From positions 248,001-312,000 of the forward strand of contig JAIQDT010001134.1 in the NCBI GenBank assembly GCA_021521415.1: 64,000 nt of DNA. The letters run 5' to 3'. The stretch comes from Bidens hawaiensis. Taxonomy: Eukaryota > Streptophyta > Magnoliopsida > Asterales > Asteraceae. Each line of letters begins with the position of its first letter. The stretch's first letter is position 1. The translations under genes and the position numbers were made by a program. This document shows positions 44,796-57,156 of the stretch, piece by piece. The notes beneath the pieces were generated by a model. It was not told the origin of the DNA. It was given only the letters and a program-made list of their open reading frames with translations, and searched no databases.

Positions 44796-45479
44796 TTTCA
44801 GAAAATATGATCAATCACGTATATGTTCATATGTTTGTTTTAACGTATAAGTATATTACAAATGTATATGTATTGTCTGTGTATATGTACATGTTCTATG
44901 TATAAGTCCATATCTAATGTATACGTTCTAACTACATATATGTTGATCACAACGCATATGTCATAAGAGTTTGAGTTTGGTCAACTCAGAACATATACTC
45001 TGTATATGTCTAAACGTATACGGCGTATAAGCCTGAACTTTGACCAAAATCCAAACTTCCAATCTGCAACAAATTTGGACATAACAACCAACACACAAGC
45101 ATCGTCTATGTTTATTTAAAACATTTTTGAACTCAATTTTATTATGTTATCATGTTTAAATAGTCAAACGTCATTTGAAAATGAAAAAAATGTTTCTCAA
45201 TACAGATCTAACAATACCAGTCCATACTAATCCAATTAAGTTTTAAGACAACACTCGTAATGTCAATCCATGAAGAATTGATCATAAATCTGTAACAAAT
45301 CATGAGTTATTAAGATCCAATTGACTTATACGTGACCAAATCTGTTCATCACCAGATCTGAAAAACAAAATCTCACCTTCAAGACTGGAATGGTGTGTAA
45401 ATCACCACAACAAAAATAAACGATCAACGTATCAGCAAGATTCTGAGTGCAAAGTGAATCAAGGATCAGAGAGAATTTA

Positions 45480-45582
45480 GAAAACTAAAGTGTATATGTG
45501 ACTTATGCGTCGTATAACTCTCATATTTATATACTGACATATGCGGCGTATAAGTCTCATACTTATATGGCGCATAAGTATG
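45480..45582 (-). promoter_or_regulatory. internal TATA promoter with three 7-nt-loop hairpins
   Basis: On the minus strand GTATATAAATATGAG (TATA at about 45533-45522) is preceded by hairpins at 45558-45582 (arms CATACTTAT and ATAAGTATG, loop ATGGCGC) and 45536-45556 (GACATAT and ATAAGTC, loop GCGGCGT), and overlaps the region of a third (45501-45519, loop GCGTCGT). A CT-rich leader follows (TTCTCTCTGATCC). It lies about 700 nt upstream of the extra ORF and far from the LTRs. Confidence 0.55.
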
Positions 45583-46957
45583 TCCAACTAAACTTTTGAA
45601 TTCCTGTCCTGATCACACCCATGTAATGTCACAAGTACAAATTAATGTCTTTGTACATTAGAAGAATAACTTAAATAAGCTTGGTTCGAACAATCACTAT
45701 TTTACCAAGTTCAAATTAATGACCTTGAATAAAACAGAAAAACGTTTTGATCCTTTTATTTTGATTTGATAAAAAAAAGATTTCTTGTCTTATGAAAACA
45801 CCCAGAGAGATAGTACACCTGCTCATCAAGAGTCAAAAACTAAATCAGAAATAAAATCTTTTTGGTTTTTCAAATAAAAAACAAGAAATCCAACAAATGA
45901 AAGTACAAACTTAAAATCACATATTTTTGTGAGTTTGAGTAGGGAATCATATTGACCAAATTGCCCTTCCATCTCAGTTTTATTTTCAGCGTTTATTATG
46001 ACTTGTGTTAAGTCAGTCATTGGTATTGTTGTTCACCTAAACCTTCTAAACAAATGTTTCAGAAATTTCTGAGATACAGTTAATTGGTTCAATTAAGCAC
46101 AATATATCAAGAAATATTAGCTCTAATCTTGATTCAAGCTTAATTTGATTTTCACATAGTCATCCCAACTTGACTTAAACCTTAGAATCAGAAGATAAAA
46201 AGTTTTTATGATAAGCACAAGCAAATAATCCCCACTACAAGACATACCCCCGTTATTAAGCAATTCCCTAAGGTCCTGTTCCGTGGATGAGTATGCACGA
46301 TTTCATCTGTCGGCTTGCAAAAGTTGTGTCCCTTGTGGTCCGTTTCTTAATGGTAATAAGACGCGAGCAAGGAGACTACGTGTGTCTAACAACGGAGTTT
46401 GATCAAGTTAGTAATGATTTATTAAGTACTTATGCGATCAAGTTTAATGACTTATAAAACAGCTTAATCTGCGGGTTTGCTTTTTAAAGCTTGTTTAAAT
46501 ATAATAAAAATGAATACCCAGATGATAAAATGCATAAAGACCCGATGAATCTAGGAACCTTAAAGCATCCCATCAATACAGGATTTAAGGCCATAAAACC
46601 ATACATCGTTGAAGTGTTAACCACTTACTAATAGTTATGTTTTAACAAAATTTAAACAATCATTCTGATTAAAAGGCTTGAGTATGACCAGCTATTACAT
46701 TTCTACCATCATTATCAAGACTTTTTGTTAGAAATTAATACCCCATAAATTTGGCAATATTTACGTTTATATCACTTACTTTATTACCTTACTTGTTTAT
46801 TTTAAATGCCTACCAATGCATTAATATAGTTAAGCACACAGCCCTTTATGCCTACTTTTTATAGTACTTTTTACAGGATTAGGGACCAGATGATCAATGT
46901 ACTATCATCTTCCCTTTTTGCTTCTAAAACTCATTTTCTGAGGAGCAAACATTTTAC
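45583..46957 (-). other. Copia spacer between pol and extra ORF
   Basis: Non-coding. Shares stretches with 12.6-13.9 kb in the truncated copy (for example around CAATGTACTATCAT). Interrupted by the solo LTR at 46958. Confidence 0.5.
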
Positions 46958-49584
46958 TGTAACACCTGTTAATTTTTCGGTTCAAAGGGTTTAAGCTTGT
47001 GAAGTATGTATATTCCTCGGGATTTAACCGACATTTCTTGGAAACCTTTTCGTCATACCGGTACATTAAGTTATTTAAAATTTCCTTTCATGTTGCTATA
47101 TCTCTCAAATTATAAGGGCTAGAGTGTAAGTTGTTGTTTTATATCATAAAACTAAAAACCCTAGCCCCCTCCCTTCCCTATTCCCGATCGGACAAGAGAG
47201 CAGCCAAGGAGCTGCAATTTTTCTTTTTTTGCAGCCAAGGTGTGATCATAAAACTTCAATTGAAGGTTCATACTATGTCCATACAAGTCTTTTACACCTT
47301 AATTGATCATATTAACGCGCTTATTGGTAGTTAGGGTTGAGTTTTGGTTATAACGATTTCTGACAGATTCGTACTCAATTATTGTTCAGTCTGTAACTTG
47401 ATTATTGTTCGGTCTGTAACTCTATGATGTTCTAATTGGAGTTTAGTTTCCAGAACGGTATAATATGTAATTTTTGGACGAGATTTGAATGCTTTTTATG
47501 ATCTTATAAGATCGAGTGTCAAAGCTGATGCGGGATGACGGATTCTAGTCTGTCTTCCCGACGTCATAACCCTTTTTTGACAAGTCCAAATTGGTTTGTT
47601 TCGCTTCTGGAGGTTAGTATTTTGAGGTTAGGAACGAAACCCAATTGGAATCATTTAATTTGGCTGGGTAATGATTTTCATTAAAATAAAACCATTTTGT
47701 TGCGCACTGAAATAGCTGCACATACCTTTCTGTGTTGGAGGAATTTTTATGATTTTTGTGTCCACTAAAAAAATATAATACAAATATTTTTATAAACCTA
47801 AGACATTTATTAAATTCTGGTAAAAGTTTAATAATTTATTTCAAAGGTTATCCTATGTAATTAAATGCATCTTCGCATGCTAAAATCTGCACGTTTTACT
47901 TGTTATTGATCGATAAGTTTGTTTTAGGCTTAACCGGTGGATGTTCTATTGTGTTCTTGTCGGGGCTGTTTGAAGTGAGTTTTTGCACCACAATCTTCCT
48001 AGGTATGTCCTATATATCATACTTTAAAATCATGTTCATTGGTGTTCGTTAGATTGGTCAACTAGTTGTAGTTTGATTGTTAGTGTTCGGTTGACTAGAA
48101 TTGTAGTTTTATGCGTTTAACGCGAGGGTCGAAGTGATTAACGACCAATTCCTCGGGGGAACTTGGTTTGATGTACGGGCTGTTGGAAAATTATTTTTAT
48201 AAGTTATGGGGCTGAATTGGTTGTCGGTTGCTCAAACGGGTCGGTACAACGCGCAATTACGTTTATTGAATAGTTGGTGCGTTGTACTTGCGAGTTACTG
48301 ACCCATTTGACTCATGTAGCGTCGTGTGGACTTTTTAGCTGTGATTTTATCATGTTGGGTCCACACGGGGCTAAGTTGAATGTTAATGGCCTAAACGACA
48401 CTTAGACGCGCGTGTTATTGTCACCAGTGCTTCTGGGGGTAAATTGAGAATTCTTTATTCCTGGGAGTATCTAATGGTCGTGTTGGTGAATGTAAGGCCC
48501 CGGGGGCTGTTATGATTGAGTTTTATGAGGTCGAGGTTTTTGGTAACTCGAACCATGTTAGAACATCTCGTAGGATAAACGAGTCCGTTCGATGTCGTTT
48601 GTAATGTTTGTATGTAAACCGACAGGTGTTTGAGTTTTGGGATTACTTAGGGATTATCTAGCTCGTGGTGAATACGTGTCTTGTGTCAGGTGAGTTCATG
48701 ATGCCCCCTTTTTACTCTTTTAAGATTTTGGGCTAGCATGCACACCTAAGCGATTTTGCTTGATGAATTGTTTAAAATTATTTTGGCTGGGCTTACTTGT
48801 ATAGGGTAGGCCTTGAGATGATATTATTGTATGTATGTATGTATTATTGTATGGCCAATATTTGGCGATGTTAGTAGTCGTTATCGACTACGGATGTTAC
48901 GTATGCCTACTTTGTGTTTGCATACGTTGGATGAGATGTTACGTGTTTGGGTTGTATGTGTGCTCGACCCTGATGTTATTACTTGGATGAAGTATATGTA
49001 GGTATATAATTATAAGGATGTTTATATATAATTATAAGTATGTTCATATATACTTACAAGGATGTTTATATATAATTATAAGGATGTTCATATATGATTA
49101 TAAGGATGTTTATATACATATAAAAGGATGATTACTTATTATTGATGATGGCCTAACTGTTGTAACCCGTTTTATTTTTAAAACTCTTGGAATGATTATG
49201 ACTATATTATTTTAGATGTCAATTATTAAAACTTGAACCACTCAGCTCAAGCTGACTTTGTGTGCATGTTAGTGTGAGTTTCAGGTTAGGAGGAGTATGC
49301 GTTTCCGCTTGGACGTGCACGAGGCTACTTGGACGGTGGAGGGCATATTTAGTCGGAAGTTTTAATGATGAACACTATTCTTTTAAAGTTTTATTAAATA
49401 CATTGAAGTTTGGTTTTGGGCATAATTCCCGGGTTTTGGGAACTTGTTTTAATAATTATGATTTTCCGCTAAATTATACTCTGAAGTGGTTTTCGAAATG
49501 AAATTAATTGTTTGGGGTTTAAGAATTTTGTAAGTTTCGTGTATGATCGCCAACTGTAGGATTCCCGGGATTCAGGGTCTTGCA
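46958..49584 (+). mobile_element. solo LTR (2.6 kb) nested in the Copia element
   Basis: TGTAACACCTG...GGGTCTTGCA with the perfect target duplication TTTAC (46953-46957 and 49585-49589). No primer site, polypurine tract or coding domain inside, hence a solo LTR, probably Gypsy. An AAACCCTAGCCCC leader-like start near 47157 marks the transcribed part. A ~32-bp tandem repeat (TATAATTATAAGGATGTT units) occupies 49000-49130. Confidence 0.85.
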
Positions 49585-49649
49585 TTTACTGTTTTTCCAG
49601 AATTTTTATTGTTTTTGGTTTTTCACATTTTTCAATGTTTTTGTATTTT

Positions 49650-49680
49650 CTAAAAATATTCTCCCCCTAAAATCAAAAAC
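49650..49680 (-). promoter_or_regulatory. purine tract after pol
   Basis: TTTTAGGGGGAGAATA on the minus strand directly after the end of RNase H. Purine tracts at this place are a hallmark of Sirevirus elements. Related AGAGGGAG tracts occur at 14020 and 13850 in the truncated copy. Confidence 0.6.
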
Positions 49681-49699
49681 TATATGAAAAATATTTACA

Positions 49700-52600
49700 A
49701 GAATTAAAATTCGACTCTGATGATTAGGATCACAAGGTATCAATCTCGGTAACCCCCTTATCAGCACCGCCCAAAACTTTTAACCCATTCAGTTTTAATA
49801 AGTATTGAAATCTCGACTTATCAAAAGCTTTGGTAAAAAAATATGCTTTTTGTTCATCGGTGTGAATTTTGTCTACTGTAATCAACTTCTTTTCCTAGCA
49901 ATCACAAATGAAGTGATACCGTATCTCAATATGTTTAGTTTTAGAGTGGTTTACCGGATTCTTAGTGATTGATATTGCTGCATTATTATCTACATAGATA
50001 GGGGTAGTAAGAAAATTCAAACCGTAGTCCCGCATCTGTTGTTGTATCCACAGAACCTGAGAGCAGCAACTGGAAGTAGCTACGTACTCAACCTCACAAG
50101 TAGACAATGAAACTGTGGTTTGTTTCTTGCATTGCCAGGTGACAAGTCGCTTGCCAAAGAACTGACACCCTGCCGTTGTAGATTTTGCATTCTGCTTACA
50201 GCTCCCATAATCTGAATCAGAATAAGACCTTAATACAAAGTCATCATCTTTTGGATACCAGAGACTGACCCCTGGACATACCCTGAGATAGCAAAGTATT
50301 CTCTTGACGATCATGAGATGTGACACCTTCGGATTTGACTGATATCGGGCACACAAACAGGTAGCATACATGATGTCTGGCCGAAAAGCAGTTAGATACA
50401 TGAGAGAGCCTATCATGGATCGGTATAAGGTTTGGTCAACTTTCTCCCCGTTGGGATCAGGACCGATACCATGATTCAATGGTAATGGAGTGCTGATTGC
50501 CGATGCATTAGACATGTTGAACTTTGTCAATACGTCATTGGCATACTTTGTCTGATGGATAAAGATACCATCTGACAACTGTTCAACTTGAAGTCCAAGA
50601 AAGAACTTCATCTCCCCCATTGCACTCATCTCGATTTTCTTCTTCATGACTTCTTCAAACTGCTTGCACAGAACATCGTTTGTCGACCCAAATATGATAT
50701 CATCGACGTAAATCTGCACAATCAGTAGATGTCCATTTACAAGCTTAGTGAAAAGTGTACAGTCGACGGTTCCACAGATAAACCCGTTGTCCAGAAGATG
50801 TTGGGACGACGTCTCATACCAGGCTCTCAGGGCTTGATAGAGACCGTAAAGGGCTTTATCTAGTAAGTACACCTTGTCTTTGTGGATCGGATCGACAAAC
50901 CCCCAGTGGTTGTCCCACATAGACTTCTTCACTAATCTTCCCGTTAAGGAACGCTGACTTAACATCTAGCTTTTGAACTTTAAAGCCTTTCCATGAAGCA
51001 AATGCTAGAAATATCCGAATAGCTTTTAGCTTGCAACTGGTGCATAAACTTCATTATAATAGATACCTTCCCTCTTATTGAATCCCAATACAACAAGTCT
51101 TGCCTTGTTCCGAACTATAATCCCATTTTCGTCGCTCTTACACTTGAAAACCCATTTTGTATTGATTTGCTTTTTGTCCTCGGGTAAGTCAACCAACTTC
51201 CACACGCCAAGCTTTTCAAATTGCATAAACTCCTCCAGCATGGCGTTGACCCTGCTTTCTTCTGTTAGGGCCTCGTTGTATGTTTTGGGTTCCACCTGAG
51301 AAATAAAAAAATTTAATGAGAATTGATTTTGTAAAGGAGAAACACGAGTTTAGAATAACTGAAGATTCTGATCAAGTTGACGTCTTGTTTGCACTCCAGC
51401 GTTCAGATCTCCTATAATATTCTCCTTGGGATGATAAGACGCAGTTCTCAGGACCACCTCTAACGGTACTGACACTTCTGATTGGAGATTTGTAACATTC
51501 TCTTCAGCATGAGAGATGGATGTAGAGATTGCTTCGATGATCTCCTTGTCTGAATCATCATCATCATCAAAAACAGGTTCAAGTTCTGGAACATCTTCAG
51601 GTAGGACATGATTAAGTACTTTTTGAGGAATCGACACAGGTTCTTCAGGCAACTTCTCTTGATTTTCTGACAAATGTTGATTGTAAATCATCGTCAAAGT
51701 TTCTTCGAAAAAATCTTCTTCAGGAAGTCTAAAACTCTCCTAAAGACTTTCATAGTCAAAAAGCCTTGAATCCCCCGATCTATGAATGGTAGGAGTATAT
51801 CGGTGACAATCCACATTTTGGACTTGTACGATCTTGTGGAGAGTAGGAATGTAGACACGTCTTAGGGGACTAGCATACCCCACAAAGAATCCTTCCAAGG
51901 ATTTAGGACCAAATTTCCCAGTTGGTTCAAGAACGGTAGACATTGACCCAAACAGTTCAAGCCACTTCATATTGGGTTTCCGACGATTCAGTAGCTCAAA
52001 ACACGTCTTACCAAATCTTTTTACTGTAAGCACTCGGTTAAGCGTATAACAACTTGCCGCTATTGCTTCAGACCAAAAGTTAATTGGTAATTTTGAATCT
52101 GAAAGCATAGTTCGAGCCTTTTCAATCAAACTCTGATTCTTTCATTCAGTAACCCCATTTTGTTGTGGAGTGTACGGAGCGCTGATTTCATGAAGAATCC
52201 CCCGTTCGTTACAGTATTCTAGCATCTTGTTGTTCTTGAATTCCGTCCCATTATCACTTCTGATGCGACGGATTGAAATATTGTACAGTGTCTCCAATTT
52301 CTTGAATAAGACCATAAGGGAATCATATGTCTCATCTTTTGATTCCAAAAACATCACCCATGAAAATCTCGAGTAGTCATCGGTAACCGCAAGACAATAC
52401 AGTTCGCCTGTGATACTCTAGACATTGACAGGACCAAATAGATCCATGTGGAGACGTTCAAACTGTAAGTTGATGGAGTTGACAAGTTTCTTTGGATGAG
52501 GTTTCTTAGTCTGCTTTCCCTTCTTACAATCCAAACAATCTTTAGTTAGTTGAAAATTCCTCAAATTAACTCCTACCAGATTCCTGTGAACCAAATGGTT

Positions 52601-52873
52601 CATTTTCCTCACGCTTATATGTCCCATCCTCCGATGCCATAGAACCGATTCCCGTTCAGATACTCTTGAGATGAAACATTGAGTAGATCCCGACGAAGTT
52701 GATGTAGTGTTCATGTTCATGACATAAAGATCATTTTCTCTTGGAGCACGCATAAGAATCCACACTTCTGGTATTTTGAAACCAGGTTTCAAAATCAAAC
52801 ATTCACGTTCTATGAAATGAGTAGAGAAATGTTTTTCACAAATTTGTGATATGCTTAGCAGATTATTCTCCAA
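49700..52873 (-). pseudogene. Copia pol: integrase, reverse transcriptase, RNase H, with stops
   Basis: One frame runs from 52873 to 49895, broken mainly by stops at 52418-52420 (TAG), 52142-52144 (TGA after PQQNGVTE), 51740-51742 (TAG) and 51350-51352. Domains in order: integrase zinc region (WHRRMGH...CLDC), integrase core (VTDDYSRFSW upstream of 52357, IRSDNGTEF, PQQNGVTE: the D-D-E set is present), reverse transcriptase and RNase H (SDSDYG, EVEY, VDNNAA, HSKTKHIEI). In reverse transcriptase NTKWVFKCK and YAPVA are in frame. LDVKSAFLNG is reachable only in a shifted frame between about 51030 and 50905, where a second shift restores it; YVDDIIFGS is in frame. The enzymes would copy and insert the element; this copy cannot make them. 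Confidence 0.9.
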
Positions 52874-52917
52874 TTTGGAAATGTAGTTGACGTTCTCGAA
52901 AATTACTTTCCCATTCG

Positions 52918-55680
52918 TTAATGTTCCCTGACCAACAATCTGACCGCCTTGGTTTCAGCAAAACTGACATACCCTCCATGAATAGATTTGATGTCTTTGA
53001 GAAGATGAAGAGTACCCGTCATGTGCCTAGAAGCTCCACAATCCAATATCCAACGAGAATCATGGGATCTTGGAAGCCCCTGCACAACAGCAAACGGTTT
53101 TAATGAAACAAGGAAACCCAAGCCTTCTTGGTCTTGGGTTGTTTAACATGTTTAAACAGCATTATTTCATTATCAACTTCTGAATCACATGATAATGGAT
53201 CTTCACTTGATGTTGGAGATTCAGAGTCAGAATTAACCTTTTCATCAAAGTCAGGTAGCTTAACAAAAGGTTGTGCTACCCAGTTTTGACCGACAGATTG
53301 TTACTTTTTATAAAATGATGTTTGACTTGCTTTTGAAATTGTTGATTTTAAACCATCATCTTGAACAATCTTTTTAACATCAAATGACTCATATATTTTC
53401 AAAATTTTCACATTTTCAGTAACACAAACTGGTTTCTTATCACACACATAACCTAGTCCCGGTCTTTTGCTCAGTCTTTTGAGGTTTTTGAATCGGAATG
53501 TGATCTTTTTTGTATCGATTAGGACAAGCGTAAAACACATGTCCAACCTCATTACAACCAAAAAAACGTCTTATATCAATAGAATTATTGATTTGAGATG
53601 TAGTTTCAAAACGATCACGTTTAGCTTTCAAACGGTAAAATTCATCATTTGACTGTTTTCTGAATTCAACTTCCGTTTTAGACTCTGAAGTTTTACCAAG
53701 TACAAACTTTATCTTTTTCTCTTGAAATTGATTAACTCGAGAAGATTTCTTGTTATCGAAACTTGTTTTAGCAAATCTTGTCAAGTTCTCAACAACTTTC
53801 TTTTCATTATCCAAAACTTTCTTTTAATTACCCAACCCATGAGGTTTACCAATTTCCTCATTCAACACAACTTCTGCCATTTTTACTCCAGTTGTAGAAT
53901 CACAACCAGAACTCTCATTATCAACAACAGACTTAGAAATATCATAATGATGTGGTGTGTTGATTTCCACATTGAGTGCCTTTTTCAAACCTTTCGGTTT
54001 CATTGGAATATAAGCATTACACATTGGTGGAGGCATGGCATGATAATCTTCTCTTATGTTCTCGGTCTCGTTATCCTCACTCTTTGATGACGTTTTGGGG
54101 ATAATGTGATCAAGTACATATGACGACGCAGCATAGCTTATCAATTTTAGGTTAACACGTTCAGTCTCTATCTTGAGTGTTTAAAGCTCAAGTTTGAGTG
54201 CTGCGTTTTCGTCAATGTGTCTGTTAATGGCAATCTGTTTGTCTTCAACCGTGTGCTTAAGCATTGAAATTGTCTTTTGGTTTTGTAAAATCTTTTCCTA
54301 AAGACTCTTTTCACACGATTGAAGCTTCATGTAAGCCTCATTAACGACATTTAAATCAAACAAAGCTTTATCATAGTGTCTCTTTAATTCTTTGATTTAT
54401 AGATTCCTAAAGTCACGTTCATCGCATGGTAATTCACACTTTTCACAAAGATTTGAGGTTAGAATTCCCTCTTTTGCCATGAACGCTTGATCAACTAGTT
54501 CTCACCTGAAGTTTCTGACTCAACATCAGTGATGTCTTATCACACTTGCCATGCACCACCTGATATCAATCATTTCCATTTCCTCCAGGTCTATTTGGTC
54601 ATAATCCTCTTTCGTCATGTTGTAATTCCCAATACGACCCGCCACCAAACACTTATATGATTCTAGAACAGATCCTAGAAACGCCATGTGTTCCTTGATA
54701 GTGTCAGTGGTCATGTTTCCCGTGTTCTTCATATTCACTGCTATATTACACTGGATAATATCAGAATCCTTTGAACTTGAATCTTGAGTAGTTGGAATAG
54801 TTCCAGAATAACTACTACTATATTGTGGAGTAGTAGCAACATTAGTAACACAAGCTTGACTAATTGGCTCAGCACAAAATGCAGTAGGAATCTTGGGATT
54901 TTGATTAACACTTGAGTTAGACCCCTGGTAATACAGACCCACATCTTGTGACACGGCTGTAGACTTTATCTTTTGTTTCTTTCTTAGCTCAAAATCATGA
55001 GCTTCAAGCTTTTTGATGAAACTTTCAAGGTTCAAACGAGCATAAGCAATGGGGTTAGATTTTTGAATCATGATAAAAGTACCCCACTCCTCAGGCAAAG
55101 CATCAGCAAGTTTATCGATGTACTCATACTCAGGTTTATCAATCTTCAGCCTTTTCATATCATTCACAAGATAGTAGTATCTTTCAATCAACTGAGCAAA
55201 TGATTTGCCCTTGACTTGAGTAAATATGTCGAATTCCTTCTTGATAAGTGCATTTTTACTCTTACGCATGTCAGGGTTTCCACGATATTTGTTTAATAGT
55301 GCATGCCAAATGGAATAACATGAGCCATTGTGTTGCAGTAGTTGAAAGATCTCAGCTTTGATAGCTTGCTGGAAAAGATTAAGCATTATCTTTTCCTTAA
55401 GAAACAACGGTTTATCTGCCTCAGCAATTTGTGACAGTCGGTAGTTTTCCCCGTTCTCATTCATAGGAATGATGTATTCTTCTTCAATAGCTATCCAGGT
55501 TTCATAGTTCAACGCTTGAATGTATGTCTCAATTTTGTCAGGCCATGAAGGATAGTCTTCCATCCTAAGAAGCTTAGGGGGCTTGTTGGCTGTACCCATC
55601 TCATTTTCCAAATTGATATTTTGTAGTAAGACAGATGGCTGTGACACGAAAGCACTTAGGTTTTCCATTTTGAAAATCAA
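52918..55680 (-). pseudogene. Copia gag and protease, with stops
   Basis: Gag begins at the M of MENLSAF near 55668 and is open to 54526: capsid-type region with YPSWPDKIETYI, FDIFTQVKGKSFAQLIERY and LPEEWGTFIMIQK. The same frame, with stops, continues through 54144-53824 and a damaged zinc knuckle (FFGCNEVGHVFYAC near 53560; the first Cys is Phe) to the protease (WILDCGASRHMTG, 53050-53010; D-C-G-A instead of the common D-S-G-A). A frame change near 52920-52940 separates it from pol. Confidence 0.85.
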
Positions 55681-56061
55681 AGTATATGTGTGAGGTTCAA
55701 AAAGGTCAACGTATATGTTTCTTGGTCAAATGGATATATGTTTAGGATTGGTCAACTTATAAGTCTTTAAGTCAGCGTATATGTGTTCAAGATAACATAT
55801 ACGGCGTATATCTTATACTCTGTATATGTTATGCATGGACAACATATGCGTTGTCAAGACATATGCACTAATCATAATCATTTTGGTAATTTTGGATTTT
55901 GAATGTGTAAATGAAGTAGGAATTGAATGAAACTTTATAGGGTTTTTTATGGATGTATAAGGAAGGTTCTGTGAAAGTTTGGAGAACTTTTGACGGTTGA
56001 ATTTGTAGTTGGAGAGAAAACCTTGAAAACTTGAATGCCCAAGCTAGTAAAGAGCCTTAAA

Positions 56062-56073
56062 GCTCTGATACCA
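56062..56073 (-). promoter_or_regulatory. Copia primer binding site
   Basis: TGGTATCAGAGC on the minus strand, two bases after the 5' LTR; complementary to initiator tRNA-Met. Confidence 0.88.
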
Positions 56074-56075
56074 CT

Positions 56076-56494
56076 TGAAGGAACGCCTTGAATGCAGATG
56101 TAATTGAAAATCAGGATCTCTATTTGTTACAGCCTCTAACTCAATGTGCGGAATCCATTGAGAATGAAAGCAATCAAGAAAACATTAAGCACATTATCAT
56201 TTATAAATCAAAAGATTACAAGATATGACACTTGTACTTTCTCTCTCTCTCTCTCTAACAATCAGCCAAATCTCTAAGTATAAACGCATAAGTCCCCTAT
56301 TTATAGGGAACATCAAAAAGCACAACAAGCCTTTTATGTTATACGGCGTATATCTTATACGTCACATAAGATATGCGTTGACTTGTTGGACTTATGTGTT
56401 GACTACACATTACAATATACATTTGACATTTTTAACTCTATACAATCATATCTAATCCATGTAAGACTCTAGCAATAGACATTATGTTCTAACA
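56076..56494 (-). mobile_element. Copia 5' LTR
   Basis: 419 bp, TG...CA, next to the primer site. TATAAATA (56306-56299) on the minus strand. Hairpin at 56350-56374 with arms ATATCTTAT and ATAAGATAT and loop ACGTCAC upstream of the TATA box. A CT microsatellite follows in the transcribed part. Confidence 0.9.
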
Positions 56495-56499
56495 GAAGT

Positions 56500-56800
56500 T
56501 GAATCGGTTTCTAAATCACTAGTGAACAAGAGGCAGTTCAATGTTCCTTTCGACCTAGGTGGTATACGTCCCGAGTTGGTTGAGGCAACCTATGAAGTTG
56601 AATTGTTTATTTGGGTTGTGATAATAATAAACTGGAATAGGATTGATGTTCCGTTTGATCTGGGTGGCTTGATCGGAAGGAAAAACTCGAGGATGAGTTT
56701 TTTCAAAGACGGGGAGTATCCTTTAATCAAGAATTATGAGTCTCTAATTCTTGATCGACAAGCATCCTTTGAATGGCCGGATTGTTTGCAATAATAACAA
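56500..56800 (+). pseudogene. continuation of the interrupted Gypsy gag-region sequence
   Basis: After the right target duplication the sequence disrupted at 40803 resumes and stays open to 56794, with FNVPFDLGG and VPFDLGG as an internal repeat. I do not recognise the domain. It is cut near 56800 by another element fragment. Confidence 0.45.
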
Positions 56801-56836
56801 GCATGATTCTTAAAAGAGTACCTTTTATGCTTCTTT

Positions 56837-57156
56837 TTACCAATCTTCCTCTTGAAATCTTTCATTGCCCTTTGTTATCTCTTCAAGAGTTTGCCCAACC
56901 ATTGGAGGGTTTTCCAGACTGAATTCACTGATTCCATCGCAGATAACACTTATACCTTGATCATCATGTAGATCTAGTACAGGTGCAGGACTTCCAGGCA
57001 TCACTTCATTACTGTCCATGTATAGGTAAATTTCTTCCATGACTTTACACGTGAATCGTTGAATTGAGTATTACATATTTAGGATTATTGAAAAATTAGG
57101 GTTAGGAGTATATGAGAATTAGGCTTTGGTTCCAAGAGGAATACGCTCTGATACCA
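56837..57156 (-). mobile_element. retroelement 5' fragment: primer site and start of an ORF
   Basis: On the minus strand TGGTATCAGAGC (57156-57145) is followed by a leader and an ORF of 67 residues (MEEIYLYMDSNEVMPGSPAP, then PPMVGQTLEEITKG). Its position suggests a gag start, but I do not recognise the protein. It is truncated near 56830. Confidence 0.4.

Larger units (their letters stand above)
40804..56494 (-). mobile_element. complete 15.7-kb Sirevirus-like Copia element with extra ORF
   Basis: LTRs at 40804-41233 and 56076-56494, both TGAAGG...TAACA on the plus strand, are flanked by the perfect target duplication GAAGT (40799-40803 and 56495-56499). On the minus strand: 5' LTR, primer site TGGTATCAGAGC (56073-56062), gag-protease, pol in Copia order (integrase before reverse transcriptase), a purine tract after pol (TAGGGGGAGAATA, about 49665), a spacer holding a nested solo LTR, an internal TATA box, an extra ORF and a polypurine tract beside the 3' LTR. 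Primer site, post-pol purine tract and ORF after pol point to the Sirevirus group. All coding parts carry stops. Confidence 0.88.
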
